DNA of 64,000 nucleotides from Balanoglossus misakiensis (GCA_040954595.2 CM082576.2:11470001-11534000), one strand, 5' to 3'; numbered from the stretch's first letter, positions 40,122 to 55,900 are shown. Notes: a model not told the origin generated them from the sequence alone. Numbers and translations: made by a program.

Positions 40122-40163
40122 TCTCGAGATACTTTCTCGTGATGGCGAGATATTATCTCGAGA
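40122..40163. repeat. 42-nt hairpin (CTCGAGATA arms)
   Basis: Left arm CTCGAGATACTTTCTCG (40123-40139) and right arm CGAGATATTATCTCGAG (40146-40162) are complementary at 15 of 17 positions around a 6-nt loop (TGATGG), with one more outer T/A pair. No flanking duplication was seen. Confidence 0.6.
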
Positions 40164-42016
40164 GTACGATCTGGAGATCACCAATTTTATAACACCATTG
40201 CACATAAAACCAAAATGAAACGTTTTCATTCCAAAGTTATATGTGTTTCGAGTTTAAGTGCCCGACAAAATAGTATCCACTAAATTACTGCATCTACAAA
40301 CGACAAGGTCAGAATCATGTCCACAACAGTGTTAGGCAATATGTGTTGATGTACATTGACTGACATTCAAGCTTTAGACAATATAGTTATGTCTGTCTGA
40401 AAACACCAGTAAGATTCCCCATTTTTAATAGCACGAACAAAAGTTGCCGAATGTTGCATGGCTTCCAGCTAAAGTGTGACCCCAATACCAGTCCTTGTTC
40501 GTAGAAATGAGACCCCGGAACTTCCACCAACTGAAGTTCCAAAACGTGTGAACCCACTCCCAGCTCTGCCGATGGCAAGTAAATGCATTGCAACACGTGA
40601 AACTTGCTCAAGTCACAAATTCTCATCCTCCTATGCGTTAGAATCACAGAATGATGCACGTCCTAGTCTTGGATGACATCTGAAAACACTTGCGTGAAAT
40701 CGGTGTATAATGATAGATGTGCTGCCATTTTCATGATTGCACTTTCCCTGAAAATAACGGGTGATGGTTCTTTGATGACCAACAAGCGCAGGCGGTTTAA
40801 ATTTCATTTAAATGGTAATATTTATCATGTTTACAAGACTGGTGTGATTATTCGAAGAAAACTATCTATCCAATCAGAAACAATTTATAATGCGTCGATA
40901 TAAATGAACAGTGCTATTTTCAGAGGCACAGACAGTGGTTATGATAGATAATAGCTGAGGCAAACGTGTTTCTCTGTTAACGACCCGCTTCAATTCCGAA
41001 TAATTAGAAAACGTCTAATATGTTCCCTTCTGACCAATTTTGCAATCGCGACTAGAATTTATAGAACGACGGGATCACCAAAAAATTGGGAAGACAAAAC
41101 GTGCATAGAATTTTTTTTCCAAGTGTTTCTTTTTGGGGCAGGGAGAATGGGAAGACTGCAGACATAAATTGCATTGAAGTAACAGACGACAATTACATGA
41201 CGTCTAGCACAAAAGCTTGTTGTGCTTAATAAGCCGAGAAGTGCCACAAAATTTGCTTTTGCCAATTCTACACTCGCACTCCTTCGGGCCGGCCGCGATT
41301 TCGATGCTATTAGGGTTGTGCGAAATACGGTTTCAACCGCTGATACCACGAACAGAACTGGGGAAAGTACGAGAACTCTAAAACCACACAACCGTTCTTA
41401 TCTTTTATCGAAGTTTTCGTGCCTCAAAAATGTTGGTGAAAATTACGAGACCGAAATAGATGCAAACGGAAGCAAACCATGAAAAATGACCCCGGGATGA
41501 ATGAGTATCATACAACCGAAAAAAGGGGGAGACATCAGTGTTGTTTAAATCCCCGGATATTGCCTACATCACTCACATGGGTACATGTCGTGACAGCGAT
41601 TATTAAAAGGAAATACATTTATTGATTGAACCTGGCCTGAAAATGAGAAAAGCAAACTGCCATATTAGGCGCAATTACACCGCGGAAGCATTTTAAAAAG
41701 GGCAGTTATTGATTCCATGATTGATCAACCCACGTTTGACATACATAGGTAACACCAAAAACAGAAAGATAAAGGGGTCTCAGCAAAATAGACAAAAGTC
41801 GTAATTGATGAGTTTTTTCGTATAGTTGTTTCGGCTTTCGGTGCTAAAATGCCATAAGATGTTCTTATTTACATGAACTATTCCAGAACGGCAACATTGA
41901 TATTGCGCTGTACTTAATTATTTATTGATATAGCCATATGAATCAACCCATAATAATAGTGTACCGATTTTGGTAAGTAATAATGCCCGACTCTAGATTT
42001 TCCCATGGTAGGTGAC
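40164..42016. other. Non-coding, unassigned sequence
   Basis: Frames up to about 110 codons (minus 41059-41391) without motif. Nothing else recognised. Confidence 0.5.
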
Positions 42017-42263
<247 letters not shown>

Positions 42264-43887
42264 CCATTCAATCATTGGAATCTGGTCACATGGACATTAA
42301 TTGCAAATAAAAGTCATCATTTGGGATGTAAGCTTATGTAATGGTTGCGTTTAATCTTTTTGACAAGAAAAAAACGTGTAATCCGAAAAATTATTGCTGA
42401 GATTCGTGAGATACGTGTAGTGTAATTAAATAACAATGAACTTTTGTTACATATGTTGCATTTCTCATCGCATGTAAGCAGTTTCTTTAACATCAGGGGA
42501 TAGTAGGCCGAGATAGCCAATTGTATGCGCATTTACGCAAAGGGTACAACACATATCCTGTTTCCCCTCAAAAGTAAATCACTTGCTGACAGATCGTTCT
42601 GAATGTCTTTTGTAAGGTTAATATAATATGTCCACATGATGAATATGTTTTATGTTATTTGTCAAAATGACAATCCAGATAGCTGCACCACGTGTTAATG
42701 CAATCACTTTTGTGTATAGTCAGTTTTCATTTCCGACCCCCGCACGCCAACGCGATTGTTCCGGTCCATAAACCCAGTTGCGAGCATAGCCCTGCCCCTT
42801 TGTGGCCACAATCGCGTCCACGGTCGCTCGACAAGTCTTACTTCCACATTTCACTTTGTGAATAGCACGTTAACGTACTCTGACATTTGCCCGAATGTGG
42901 TCTCCCTCAGATGTTATCGATATACATGTACATGTAGTTTAGCACATATAACGTTTACCACCTTTTGCGGTTCGTCATCCATTGTCGTTTGGCTGTGACG
43001 CGTTTCTGTGCACTTTTATACCTTTTCGCATGATTTCAATCGCTTGCTCGTATGACGATCAATCAACTCGGCTCGACCGAAATACCTGAAATAAAAAAGC
43101 CCACTTTAAAAGTGTGGATGAATGAAATTTTATTCATTGTTCTCTCATACATCCCCCTATTTCACCAGAACGTTATAATTGCCTGCCTTTGCTGTAATTG
43201 TGTACCACGTTGCATTATGCGGATTAAGCGTATACGAGTGATCTTTAAGAGTTCCTACTTCTTATACTCACTGTGAATACGAATCTCTCTGATGAACGTC
43301 AAGGATGACGGACGAAGAATGCCGAATAACTACGTGCACTGAGAGCATTCTAGATTCCCAAAATATAATTGCTGTAGTAATTCGATTAACCGGCCAAGGC
43401 CACTCATCATATCAGAATGTGATGCCCGTTCGTGGGTGTGGCACGCAGTACCATCAGAGCAAATACCGAGCCACTTTGACTAGGGCCTGCTTTAAAACGG
43501 ACAACTTTCATTTATTTTGGATCATGCAAGAGGGACACGTTTCGGATGATGGGGTGACGGAGTGGGCTTGGCCGTTTGCATTCTAAAAAAACTGCCTATA
43601 ACAGTAGCAGTCGTGCATATTAAGCATACATCAATGGAAAAGCCAAAGTTAATGGGGGAGCTTAACTCTCCTTGGCTGGGAAATAAATACGTGTAGGCGT
43701 TGAAGAGATTAACATGTGTGATTCAACTTTTATGGGAATACTGTACATGTGTACTATGCACAGAATTGGATCATTGAACGATACTGTTGAGATCGGCACA
43801 GGGAAATGTGCGCATGGGCGTGTGCAAGTTTACCACCACAGTGTGAATAACACGACCACCCTTAAACTGTGCCTATACCCCAAACAG
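42264..43887. other. Non-coding, unassigned sequence
   Basis: No exon supported; plus-strand frames at 42756-42998 and 43305-43586 have no motif. ACATGTACATGTA occurs near 42924. Confidence 0.5.
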
Positions 43888-43888
43888 C

Positions 43889-43919
<31 letters not shown>

Positions 43920-43932
43920 TTCAACAACAACT
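43888..43932. repeat. (CAA)n microsatellite
   Basis: About ten CAA units (43888-43917), then CATTCAACAACAAC, lie only about 30 bp upstream of the GATA array. Confidence 0.9.
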
Positions 43933-43947
43933 TTGTTTTGTTCAAAC

Positions 43948-44679
<732 letters not shown>

Positions 44680-45579
44680 GTGGTGCATATTCGTGATGCT
44701 TAACAATGCTGGAAGGTTTTACCGCATGTGGGGATACATACAATCATTAAAAGCCGAGAGATTTGTCATACCATTTGTCAAATACTGAAACGTGGCTGTG
44801 AATGTAATTTCGGATTACTTGCAAGCAGGCGTTTTGTTCCTACACAATACGTTTCGTCGCCTCCACAAGCCAGAGAGAGAACTGTCCTCATAATTACGAA
44901 CGAATAATCCGAGCGGCCATCAATCATTCTAGTGCCTAATCTTAATGTGTAATAAGCAAAAGTAGATTATTATTCGATATCTGAGTAATTATCTATTTCG
45001 CCACACGCATTTCGTTCCCCCATTATCGTTTAATAAGACCGCATTCTACCTGATGATTTCAAGTACTCTTCGACATCATTCTGGGAAAAGTTCCAAGAAC
45101 GCCCAGGTGGGTGGAAAAAAAGTAAAAGTCACAAATGTCGAAGACGCTATCTGTACTTCGCTGGTTTTCAATTTATCCCACCTGAGTCGATAGCTGAGAT
45201 ACGCTTACCGATATTCGATGTGGACGATATCTCACAATGTTTCCCCAAACACAAATCGTAATGCGAATAATAAACTGAAGATATGTTCCTCACTGTTGTT
45301 GGCAACAAGTGACCTTGATATTTGCGCTAAAACTCTTCTGTGCACAGAGTTGCCAAGTCAAATACTGGCGTACGCAGGACAGGTATAGATAGTGGCTGTG
45401 AGTGGAACGTCGAATTTGAGAGCTGATAGGTTCCCGGGTTGACAAACGATTTAATCACGATTCCGCCAGGTCGCTGTAAATCACGCGCCATGAATCAACC
45501 CCACGCAGAATACAGATGATACTATCGTGTCCCCCACCCAATTTAATTAATCGCATATCTCCAGGCATCTTGACCAACA
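44680..45579. other. Non-coding, unassigned sequence
   Basis: No exon or repeat recognised after the GATA array. Confidence 0.5.
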
Positions 45580-45830
45580 AGACTTGACTTCTTTTGAAGC
45601 TCGAACCGAACTTGCGACTGTTGGTAATATACCCCGATGCAGCGCAATGCACACACGTCGGCGACGGCGGGCACGCATCGCTGCGTTTTTCGCGGCTCCG
45701 TCCCATCTTCTTGATAGTCTCCCCAGCAACGCGACGCGCAGAAACCGTCGGTTAATTAAGCAGTTTTGCGTCATCCGGGGGGTGACGTCACCAACACAAG
45801 TGAGGCCAATTTGCAAACAGCGATGAGCAT
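45580..45830. promoter_or_regulatory. CpG-rich patch with palindromic CRE
   Basis: About 250 bp enriched in CpG (e.g. CGTCGGCGACGGCGGGCACG) contains GGTGACGTCACC at 45781-45792, a perfect 12-bp palindrome with the CRE core TGACGTCA. This looks promoter-like. Frames on both strands are open for 80-90 codons, none with a motif, so neither a start site nor a direction can be assigned. Confidence 0.35.
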
Positions 45831-48800
45831 CTCACAACGAAGCGCCGTGTTTTAAGCTGACCCGCACGCCTCGTCGAACCAAGTGAAAAATTTTAATTGG
45901 CCTCCTCGCAATGTACGTGTGCAACATCAAGCGACGTCTCAATTCGAGACAAACTTGTTACAACAAAAGAACATCTGTTACTTCGTCTTTCCACAGAGGA
46001 AATCCAGATTGGAAGATAAATGGCAGCATATCAACACAGCAAATAAATTATTCACTCATTCCTTCCCTATTTATCAAACCAGGGTGATCAGACCCCGTTA
46101 AGAGGACACCAGAAGGTCTTGTGGGGATAATGCTTCTTAAATTTCGCCCAACAGTAAAAATCCAAAACAAGGCCAGGCGAAGCGAATGCCGTCGGCTACG
46201 CATTGATTGCCCCTATCTTTCATTCTCTTCCCCCACAAAGTGTAGTTATTTGCCGAGATGCAGTGTTTAAATTCAAACTAGACAGTCCTAAAGGCACGAG
46301 ATACAGCTTTGATTTCTTTCAAAACCAGAAACCCCGTGGTTCACCTGTTCAAGTGGATTGGTGGAGAGTATATTGTCTAACTAGAAGAGAGTAAGATTCC
46401 AAAACAAAGTTGTTGACTTGTTTTCAACACGGATTGATGTTTGTAGAAATAAGCGGCAAGAATCAAATTAGACTGTATTTGTGCAATTCGCCGCATTGCA
46501 AGTTGAACCCGAACCTACAGTACAGGAAGATGTCAAACTGAACAGATGCGCTCATCGACTCCTCCTGCATACTTCAACGTTTTGTTGAAAGTGTCATGTT
46601 TTCTATATATCTCATACAATTGAGAGAGAGAGGGGGGGGGGGGGAGCAGTGCCTTCGTTATCCCATTCTGATCTATAGGTAATGAGAATATCAAAACGAT
46701 ACGGATTACGAAGAAACACCAGCATTAAGGTGTCGTTTTAACTACGATAGTAGGTATTTTTCACCCATAATCACAATCACCCATAATCACAATCTGTAAT
46801 ATCTGCCGGTAATGTAAAAAATAATAGCCATTGCCCTTTTTTCTTCGATTTTTTTTTCACATCGTACGGACTATGTTATCGTGAATAAGCTTAATAAGGA
46901 AAGCTTAGTATTATAATTTAATGTACGCACTGTGTTGCAAGGAATAAGAGATACATGCATTTAAACGTAAATTAGCGCATCATGTCAGCGGAAATAGGCC
47001 AGCTCATCCTCTAGTTTAACGATATGTTCATTCTGGCGTTTTATCCCCCTGCAGGCCATGTACAACTAAAAGTCAAAGTGATTGTTAACTCTGTATTGAA
47101 GAGGATATATACAAGAGGCAGAGAATTACAAGAGTATCCTAAGGGTGTCACGAACCGATGCATTCGACCGGCGTCTTTCTCTCCATATTTTATGGTTTCT
47201 CGGAACAAAAGTGAATTGGTACATTTCTGTGGTTTTCTGCTTTGTGGTGGCCCGTACGCAATCCATCTCCGTTAGTTTAAAGAGAGCGGTAAAAAAACTA
47301 AATTGTGCCATATTTTTTACGCGCCCATTCGATGTAACCGAGGAAATGATTCACCGTCGTCGCATGTCCCACGGTCAGGTATTTACGGCGTGCTGTCGAT
47401 TGAAATCGATTCGTTCAAAGAGATAACTGAGGAATTTTGAAATAAAAATGTATAACGTGTATAAAAGGAAGTGGGGGATATAGCGTTCAAATGCGGTTGT
47501 AACATTCGCCCCCTAAAGATATACCGTCAAAGTCGACGGCGAAGTGCTGACGTTCAAAAAGACAATTACCCGTTTTATAGTGCGCCAGCTTGGCTTGCAT
47601 GATTACCAGAATCTGACAAAAAATCCTGCAAATTAGATTATGCGGCATAGATGTAATCAAGAGTTGTTGTAATCGCCCGTTTCGGAGAAGGTGGAAGACA
47701 TCCCCCCCCCCCCCACATCGTGTTGATTATGAGCTGCATGGGTAACATGGTACAACTGATATTATACGCTGGAACGTGCATTTGTCCCCATTCTGCATAT
47801 ACATGTATTTATGTTGCCACGCCTTGATTGAAGCAGCCCCAAATCTGGCTCACTAGGTTGAACGCACGTCGAAGTTGAATTTCTTTATGCCTGAATACTC
47901 GCACGTTTCCCTGGAATTTAACCGTGGGTTTTACCTGAGCACGCAACAGTTAGTAAGTAAGCCGCCCATCATGCCTATGGTAATTGTCCATATGCCTTAA
48001 CTGGAACTGAAAGGTCAGGGATAGTGTTCCCATGCGGCGGTTGGGCACTGAGAAAGATAACGGTCGACCGATTTCTGTTTGGGGGGAACTTTGGCAGTGG
48101 ACAGACGCATGACCGGATTTCATAAACTATAGGCTGATTCGTGGATTACTTGCAGAAAATTCAATCACGCGAGACGCTAATGCTGTTGTGATCGAGAACT
48201 AGGTAATGGAACGACCAAAAGCGAATGTTACAAACAATTTTCAAATCAAATAGCAGTGTACATGCATATGGAAGATCTGGATTATTCTTGGCTATACATA
48301 GCTACAACGTAGTTAATAAACACATTCCGACAACATGGCGAAGATTACAGTTCTTCAGGCAAACCACCGTTGCTTTGCTCTACAATACAGCAAACATCTA
48401 ATAGCAGTGCCGAAGAAGAACTTCTATTCGCCCATTCTATAACATTATACCCACACCCCACCAGTTGAACGAATTAATGAATGTTTTATTTCTAAAGATA
48501 CATTTTAAATAACAAATTTCTAAAAATAGAAAAACACAAAATGACAGAAGATAAGCTGTATGAGATTGCGAAAAAGTGCGATAACATTACACATCTGGTG
48601 AGAACCATGAAAATAGTCCAGGGGGATAAGTCGAGTACATGACCACAGTCAGTATAAATTTACAAGTGTAGAAGAGGATAAAAATGATGAGCAATGCAAA
48701 TTCAACGGTTGGGTACCTTCTCAGTTCCGAATCTTAAGCGATTGTGGGTAGAAGCTGCCTCGCCGAATATTACTTACATCGTTGTACAAAGAAGTCACGG

Positions 48801-49759
48801 AGATCCAGATTCCCAACCCTCGGCTGAAATGAAATTCAAGCCACGTTATTCATTCTCGTCGCTTTACGCTTTCATCCGCGCCGCAAATTCGCGGCTAATC
48901 TTCCGTAGGAAGGAAACCCCGTTCTCAGTTCGTCGCTTTGCTTTTGTCTTTGGGGAAAAACAGTATCGCTCGCTAAATTATAAATAGTGTCCTTGGGCAT
49001 ATATTACATTTTAAGTGTTGGCAGTCTCGACTGGGGATTGTCTATCTTTTATCCCCCCCCCCCTTCGCGAAGAGCATGATGCGTGGATCCGCGCTGAGAT
49101 TTGTTGGCGACAAAGAGACTTGAATACTACACCGCGTGAACTGCCACCTTTCAGAACGTGTCGCATTCACTTAATATCCAATACTTCCAAAAGTATTTGA
49201 ATAATTAAATGGGCGCTTGTGTAATGATGGGAACCCAGGCAAGGACGAATATAGACGACATTGTCATTTGTTAACCTCTCTTTCTTTAGCATATTATTTT
49301 TAAACTTACACGTTATTATCTGGTGTTGTAATCACGAAGAATTAGAATAAAATGTCTGTTCGGTTGAATACAATATAATAGGAGTTAACCACTTTCCCCC
49401 CTATATATATATGGCTCCAAATTCCATAAACAAGTTTTACAATGTATAAGCTTTAAAAAGGTTATCTTTACACGCATACGGCCGACATCGAATTTCTTCC
49501 ACCACCTGATCTACAGACAACATCAGCAAAGTCCGCGCTTTCGTTCAGCTCTCTGCTGTGATTGATCTGGAGGGACCAATCGAACCTTTCTACTTCAGGC
49601 TATTGGTGTTGCTAGCAACTCTTCCTGAGGGTCTGGCCAGATTCGCATAAGTTAAGCCTTCTCCCCGGGTAAAACGAACCGCATGCTCTCAATCAGTGCA
49701 GGCTCCAAGCACGCGACGCAGTTAAATTCACCAACCGCACTCGAGTTTAATTGAGTTTC
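45831..49759. other. Non-coding stretch with homopolymers and a 16-bp doublet
   Basis: A 16-bp unit TCACCCATAATCACAA is present twice in tandem (46761-46776 and 46777-46792). Homopolymers: G13 at 46632-46644 (after a GAGAGA run), C13 at 47702-47714, C11 at 49053-49063. No exon supported. Confidence 0.55.
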
Positions 49760-49948
49760 TCACAACGACCCTCGTGAAGAACTCCGCGGAGACGGTGGCA
49801 CAAAGCCACGATCAACAAGTGTAAATTCATCCGTATAGGATACATCATCCTCTCCGTGATCCGTGTTTGCGTTCGAGTGGTTGTTTTCGCTCGGCGATGG
49901 TCGCACGGGGTCCATATAAAAGTCGTCGCAAAAACGATCCTTTCGCAA
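49760..49948 (-). CDS. Possible terminal exon or short disordered ORF
   Basis: A minus-strand frame is open from about 49948 to a TGA at 49760-49762. An ATG at about 49915 would give roughly 51 residues; otherwise an acceptor AG near 49935 could start an exon. The sequence is polar and probably disordered, with even codon use, e.g. MDPVRPSPSENNHSNANTDH and DEFTLVDRGFVPPSPRSSSR. The surrounding DNA (49740-50045) is CpG-rich and other minus frames are also open, which weakens the case. No family recognised. Confidence 0.25.
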   Translation of the reverse strand: MRKDRFCDDFYMDPVRPSPSENNHSNANTDHGEDDVSYTDEFTLVDRGFVPPSPRSSSRGSL

Positions 49949-52900
49949 AATGAGTTACCTTTCTTTGCTGAGCTATTATACGATAGACTCTGCAATGCGC
50001 ATGCTCAAAATACAATTTACCGCGGCGCCGAGGAAGGGTTACCATAGTATGCCATGTGAACTTCCGAGTGATTTAGCGTCTGAGAACCCAGAAATTTTCT
50101 TCGAGAGCCCTGCTTTTAGAGTGTAAACCATCTTTTATCGTCTCCTGAAATAAAATTAATCTGTCGCAGGGGAATTTTAATCTTATATAATTCAGCGCTG
50201 TCCAGACCAGAAAGTTCGTTCGTTTGGTTATATTCGGAATGTCGGCACGCCTTTGCTTGTTCGTTCAACCCGTGCGAGCGAAATGATAATAGTTGCAGAA
50301 ATAACGCAAATACCACGGCTGGTTTTATCCGGAAAAATCATTTTGAATTGCTTATCAAATTTCATACGTTTCGTTATTAGCTTATGATATTCAGCCGATG
50401 GACATGCACAGGACTTAAATTAGCAGATTTGTTCTGTTCTAACAGGGTTCGACATTAATATTTTAGGAGGGGGGGGGGGGTAAATGCGTTCTCAGGAACA
50501 AAATTAGATACACCGGGAAAGTAATACATGGTATTACATGATATAACTCTGCCGGGGTATGAGGCGGGGAGGGGTCGGTCCCTCTGGTTAGGATGATGAC
50601 TGCATTCAATTTTGCAATTCGTACGAATAGGCGCCTATCTCATAGCCTTGCAATGTGTCTGCATTTAATTCTTATGGACTCTAATTTTATGAATCTCTTT
50701 CGATTTTATCGGCACCAATATCTAAGGGAAACGGTTGTACGAGCCACTTGCGAATTTAAAAATGTATGCATATTTTTTACAGAACCTCATAGCCGCTATA
50801 ACTCCAGCGCTGTCGAGTAAGATGGACGACCGTGCACTGTATTATATGGTCATGGCATTTTCTCTTTTGTCTGTGGGTATGAGGAAACATGTCTATTCCT
50901 GCAGCCCTAAATTCGTCCTCAGGAAAATGTAATTCAAAACCGACAATTGAAACTCGAGGAATGGTGTAGTTTACGCGTGTGCGTGTCTCACAGCAAAATA
51001 ATTTGACTGTAGATCCCCATTTATAACTCCCATATCAGAACACAGTCACGTGACTAGTATATGACCAAAATACGTCACAGAGCAAGCTAGACAAGATGGA
51101 TAGGACTTTCCAACTTTCGTAGCGTAACAAATTGGGTAGGCCGTCTTACAACGCACAACCGTTGATTAAATCCATTGCTTCGTATCAAAGTCAACCAACG
51201 TCGTCTGTCAGCTTGATTGGGCATTAAGACGGTCACGGTCAGTCGAGCTACCCTACTTCAACATAAATCACGTCTTTCCGTTAGTCGTCAGTTTCGCTGA
51301 CATACGAATGACATACGCCTTTAAGCCCAATTGGTAATCTTTTCCCATGCTGATATCTCTACGTCTCAACGCAGAGATAGCATCGAAACATGTTTTTGTC
51401 CCGAAAAGAGTATTCCACACAATATTTACGTAAAAGTATTAACAGCAATTAGTCCCGCATCCTACAGACTTTCCGATCCTCAGTCACCATAATCAACCAG
51501 TTATAAAATAGGCACAGTTGATACCTATGCTATTTTGGTAATTTCCTTACTAGGGGATTGTTTGTCCTGCTTCAAGTTGCACCATATAAATTAAAGGAAT
51601 TATGGGTACGCTGTGTACTTGAAACACACGATATATAACGTGAAATATGTATCATTATACCACTATGAAAAACACCACCAAATGCGAACCATAACGCATG
51701 TCGAATCAGGAATCTGTTTATCACTTATAAAACAATGTAAATCAGTGCTAATCGAACCGGATTAACACCATGTTGTTGTTATCTTCTATATTTCCACGGG
51801 CTAGTTTCAGATTCTTGTGGCTATCACCGAGACATGACCGCACAACACGTCGTCGTTGGGTGTGGCCCATAAAGCCTGTGATCCATTTTTGAAATACGAC
51901 TCGGCAGTCGAAATGGTGAAGATTAGAGCAGCGAACGAGCACGTAGTATGGACATCTATATACATGTACTAAATTGTAACTGTATTGCTTTGTCAAGGAT
52001 AGCATTGCCATCCCATAAAGTACTCCGTGCGCATCGTCAAGGTCGCATCGTACCGTCGCGTGACGGCAATAGGCTCAATGCGGAATTCCGTTATATCCCT
52101 TCACGGCGCATACATATAGGTCAATTTCTTTCCAAGTTACTCTGCCATAATCCATTTCAATTATTATTACAGCCAACATAAGAATCGTTCTACCAAATAT
52201 GGGGTTAGGACAGATTAATTCGTCCATTAGAAAAAAAACCATAACGCTGGCAAGAATTCCACACACAGTAATCACAGCTTCGGGGTCGTCAGGTCGAGCA
52301 GTCAATCAACACCTTTACTTTAAAAACCTCCTGATGGCACTTAGTTCTTGAGTTCAGATTGATTGCCAATGGCGCGAACTACTTGTGCGAGGAAGATAAA
52401 CGATACAAATAACTCTGAACATGGCCTAATAAAAACAAATTGGGTGGAGGTTGAAAGATCGCCAGTCACGGAGCGCAACCTTGGCTTTCGGCTGTCTTCG
52501 CCAGGCGAAAGTGTAGGTTACAGCTCTCACGGCGACAGAAGAGAGCAATCTGTACGCGTTGATTGACGCGTAAATTGACAGAAACGCGAAGTTTACCAAA
52601 TAAAAAATAACTCTGATGAATTTTCACGCATCAAGGCAGTAATGTCGACTGTTTTTTCTAAGACGCTGGAAATTGCCGAGGTTAAGGGATACTGCACCGG
52701 CAATATATCAAACGTTTGGTTCGGCGAGTGCGTGCACATATTTGCGGCCGCAAGATCAATATGTTGACAAGCACGGCTGGCCGATCACTGCCCGACAACT
52801 TGTTTTCTAGCACTTTCATTGAAAACAAACTCATAAAAGCCGCGTTACTTTAACTTTGGTCGCCGGGTTCAAGAAACGGTAATAAATTCTTGACCGGGTC

Positions 52901-55900
52901 TCCGCTGGCTCGCGAGAATGCTACATAGATCACTGAAAACGGGAAGATGATACCGAAGTGGTATGCAAAAGTTCACACGTTTCCGATCGTCGTGGCTGAG
53001 ACATCTGAACCCCCGGTGCATTTAGATCAGTCAGTCGACGGGTAAAAAAGTTACCGTGAAACCTTTCAAATTCGCATGTTTTTCTTGTGATTAATAGTTT
53101 TACGAGTTTCCCCGTGTTTTCAATCATCATTTCATACTAGCGAAGGCGACCCCTCACCAGGGATATATCTTGGAATGTACAGATGACCGGTGTCCAAGTT
53201 ACAGACTGCAGAAAATATCACGGAGAACGTTTACCATGCGTAGACGGCAAAATACTTGTACGTTCTTATTAATATGCACAACACATTTATAAAATAAATC
53301 CCTCAATATTTCCAGTTGGTGAATAAATATTTAAATGATCCAATAAATATGCAAGAAAGTATTGAAATAACATCAAATCGGGCTGTCATTCAAATGTTTA
53401 TTGAGTGTTGACACTTAATTAGTAGGTGAAGGTCGTTCGCTTCGCTACAGCAGTAAATTGTCCGTCCCAGGGGAGCATCATCAACGACGAGGCGGAGAAA
53501 ACTTTGCTCTCAAGTGAAACCTAGCAACAGCCGAAACATTTTCCCGAGTTGCTGTACTGTACTTTTTTTCTTTCTGTCCAAGATGTGCTAATGAAAGTAT
53601 TATGTGAATATGTCCGACTGCACGAGAAAACCCCCTACATTTTTGTATCTTATCGACAGATAATTTACCGGGAAACGTGTACACCCTGAAGAACAGACGA
53701 TAAACGCACGTTCGAGCCATGCAAAAATCATAGGACGTCGAAACCGTAACGCCAACAAGTGCCAACACAAGGGCACGCGATTCCAGTGACATCTGGACCA
53801 CGACGTCTTTCTGTGTCATGTCTGGAATGACAGGGACTTCCATGTCAAGACATTGACTGTTTTTCTCATTACACAACAGATCGAACTGTTTGGCGTTCGC
53901 TTGAAAGGATGTGTTATTAGCTATAGGTTAACAACATCTGACCCAGCGCGTTTATCATCGTGTGCGGGAAGTTCAACTTAAACCAAGTAAATAAAAATTC
54001 TTACCTGGAATATTACTGAAAATAACTGCAGTTTTAAAATATCACCTTAAACAAGGGGAAGACTCTTCGTAACCTTTTTACGTCGCTCAAAAGAAATATT
54101 TGCAAAGATCTCGGCATACTGTGCTGTGATCCTTTGAATAGCGACTCTCACGTAATAATCCGGGATATCTTGATGAATTGGAGGGGTGGGTTATAGGGCA
54201 TGCGTGTATTTTTACTTTCCGATGGAGATCGAGGGCGTGAAGCCATGAATTGGGAATTGATCCCTGGAAATTTACAGTCTGATATCAGAAAACAAACCAA
54301 TGCGAAGCCTATAACGATGACACATTGGGGCTAGGGTACACAATTTCTGCGATAATGGTCAGACAGACACCATCAGAAATTGCTCCCTCGGGTTAATCTC
54401 TCCAGACGGTATACACGATCTTTCTTGTAAGCCATATTTATAGTTCATGTCAGAAGTTAAATCTTAAAGCGCTAAATTTAACCTTTAAATTCTTATATTC
54501 ATATTTTATTGTTCGTTTCTTCTTGGTCACATAATGTTCCCGATTACAGAGCCAAGAGGCAGATTGCAATGTCTGCATACGATTCGGACACCGCAGCGTT
54601 TGCCAACTTCCCATAAATCAACGCACACGCCCAACGACATCGCAATTTCATTCAGACCAAAACGTCAAGGAATTCTCTATTTTATCGTCGCGCGGTTATT
54701 TCGGCTCTATTCTAGGAAATAATTGGCGAAATTTGATGTTAGCCGGATGCCCGTGAAAGCTTATACGCGTTTATGTCGGGGTGAAGCGGAGTTGGCGACC
54801 GGGGAACGGAGGAAAGGGCTTCGCTAGTGAGGGCACTTACTCATATTTTATCAATTTTCCCCGAACATCGATACTTTCATTTCCATTTATGCTGGGTCGA
54901 CTACACGCCGAGATTTTCTGGCTGTGACGGCACTGTCTGGTAAAATAGCACTGCCGGTCTGACTCCGCGGGGCAAAAATATTAGCTTATGAGAAGGAAAC
55001 GACGCTTTGTGATGTGGCCACATAAAACTTAATTTGTCCGCCAGGCAAGGATAACAACCGGTGCCGCATAACGACGCCGGGATATTACCGGGAAGTTGAC
55101 GATAATAGGTTGGAAAGTAAAAGATACCATTTGACAGATAAATTTCCTCCATCAAATCTGCACGCCAGAATAAATTCGTCTGGCATACGTGAACTGAATG
55201 CGTTTAATCCGCTTGAAGAAATTCCATTAGATCCATCTTGAATTCCCGGGACACGGCTAATTTTACCGGGAAATTCCTCGGGCAGCATCGGCTTCTTCAA
55301 ATGAGGAGCGTATTGCCCTTTACAATTAAGTAATATTCCACGTGGTCACGTTAACAAGCCGGGTTTTACATCGTAACTAAAGGAATGTTTTGAAGCGTCC
55401 TAATCGCCAATTCATACCGCTAATGGCTTTAATATGAATACTTTCAGGAAAACGCTCTTCATATTTTCTGGACGGTTACGTCACAAGGGACTTGTGGCAA
55501 TGTGTCTCATACATGCTGCCTATTCTTTCCTTTTGAAAATAGGAGCTCGGAGATGAAATGTTAATACTAGTCTCCGATCTAGCGTAGTCACATGGTCAAT
55601 ACTGTCAACCGGGTGTCGATGTACTTTACGCATAAATCCGACGGTTTTTATTCCCCGCGCAGAGTACTACTGCTGGTTCCCGTTATGGTCCCAAACCGCC
55701 TTATATTTTGGCATCGACACGTGCGCGATGAGAATGTGCCTCATTTTTTTTGCGACACCACTTGGCTCCGTCCTGTCCACGTGGACACCTATGCGTTCGT
55801 CCAAGGTGCATTCTGGGGACAGATTCTTCAGAGACTATCTATCCCATTCCCAATCCGGCCATGATGATGAGAGCTTGCATGAATCGATACGCAGAAATCA

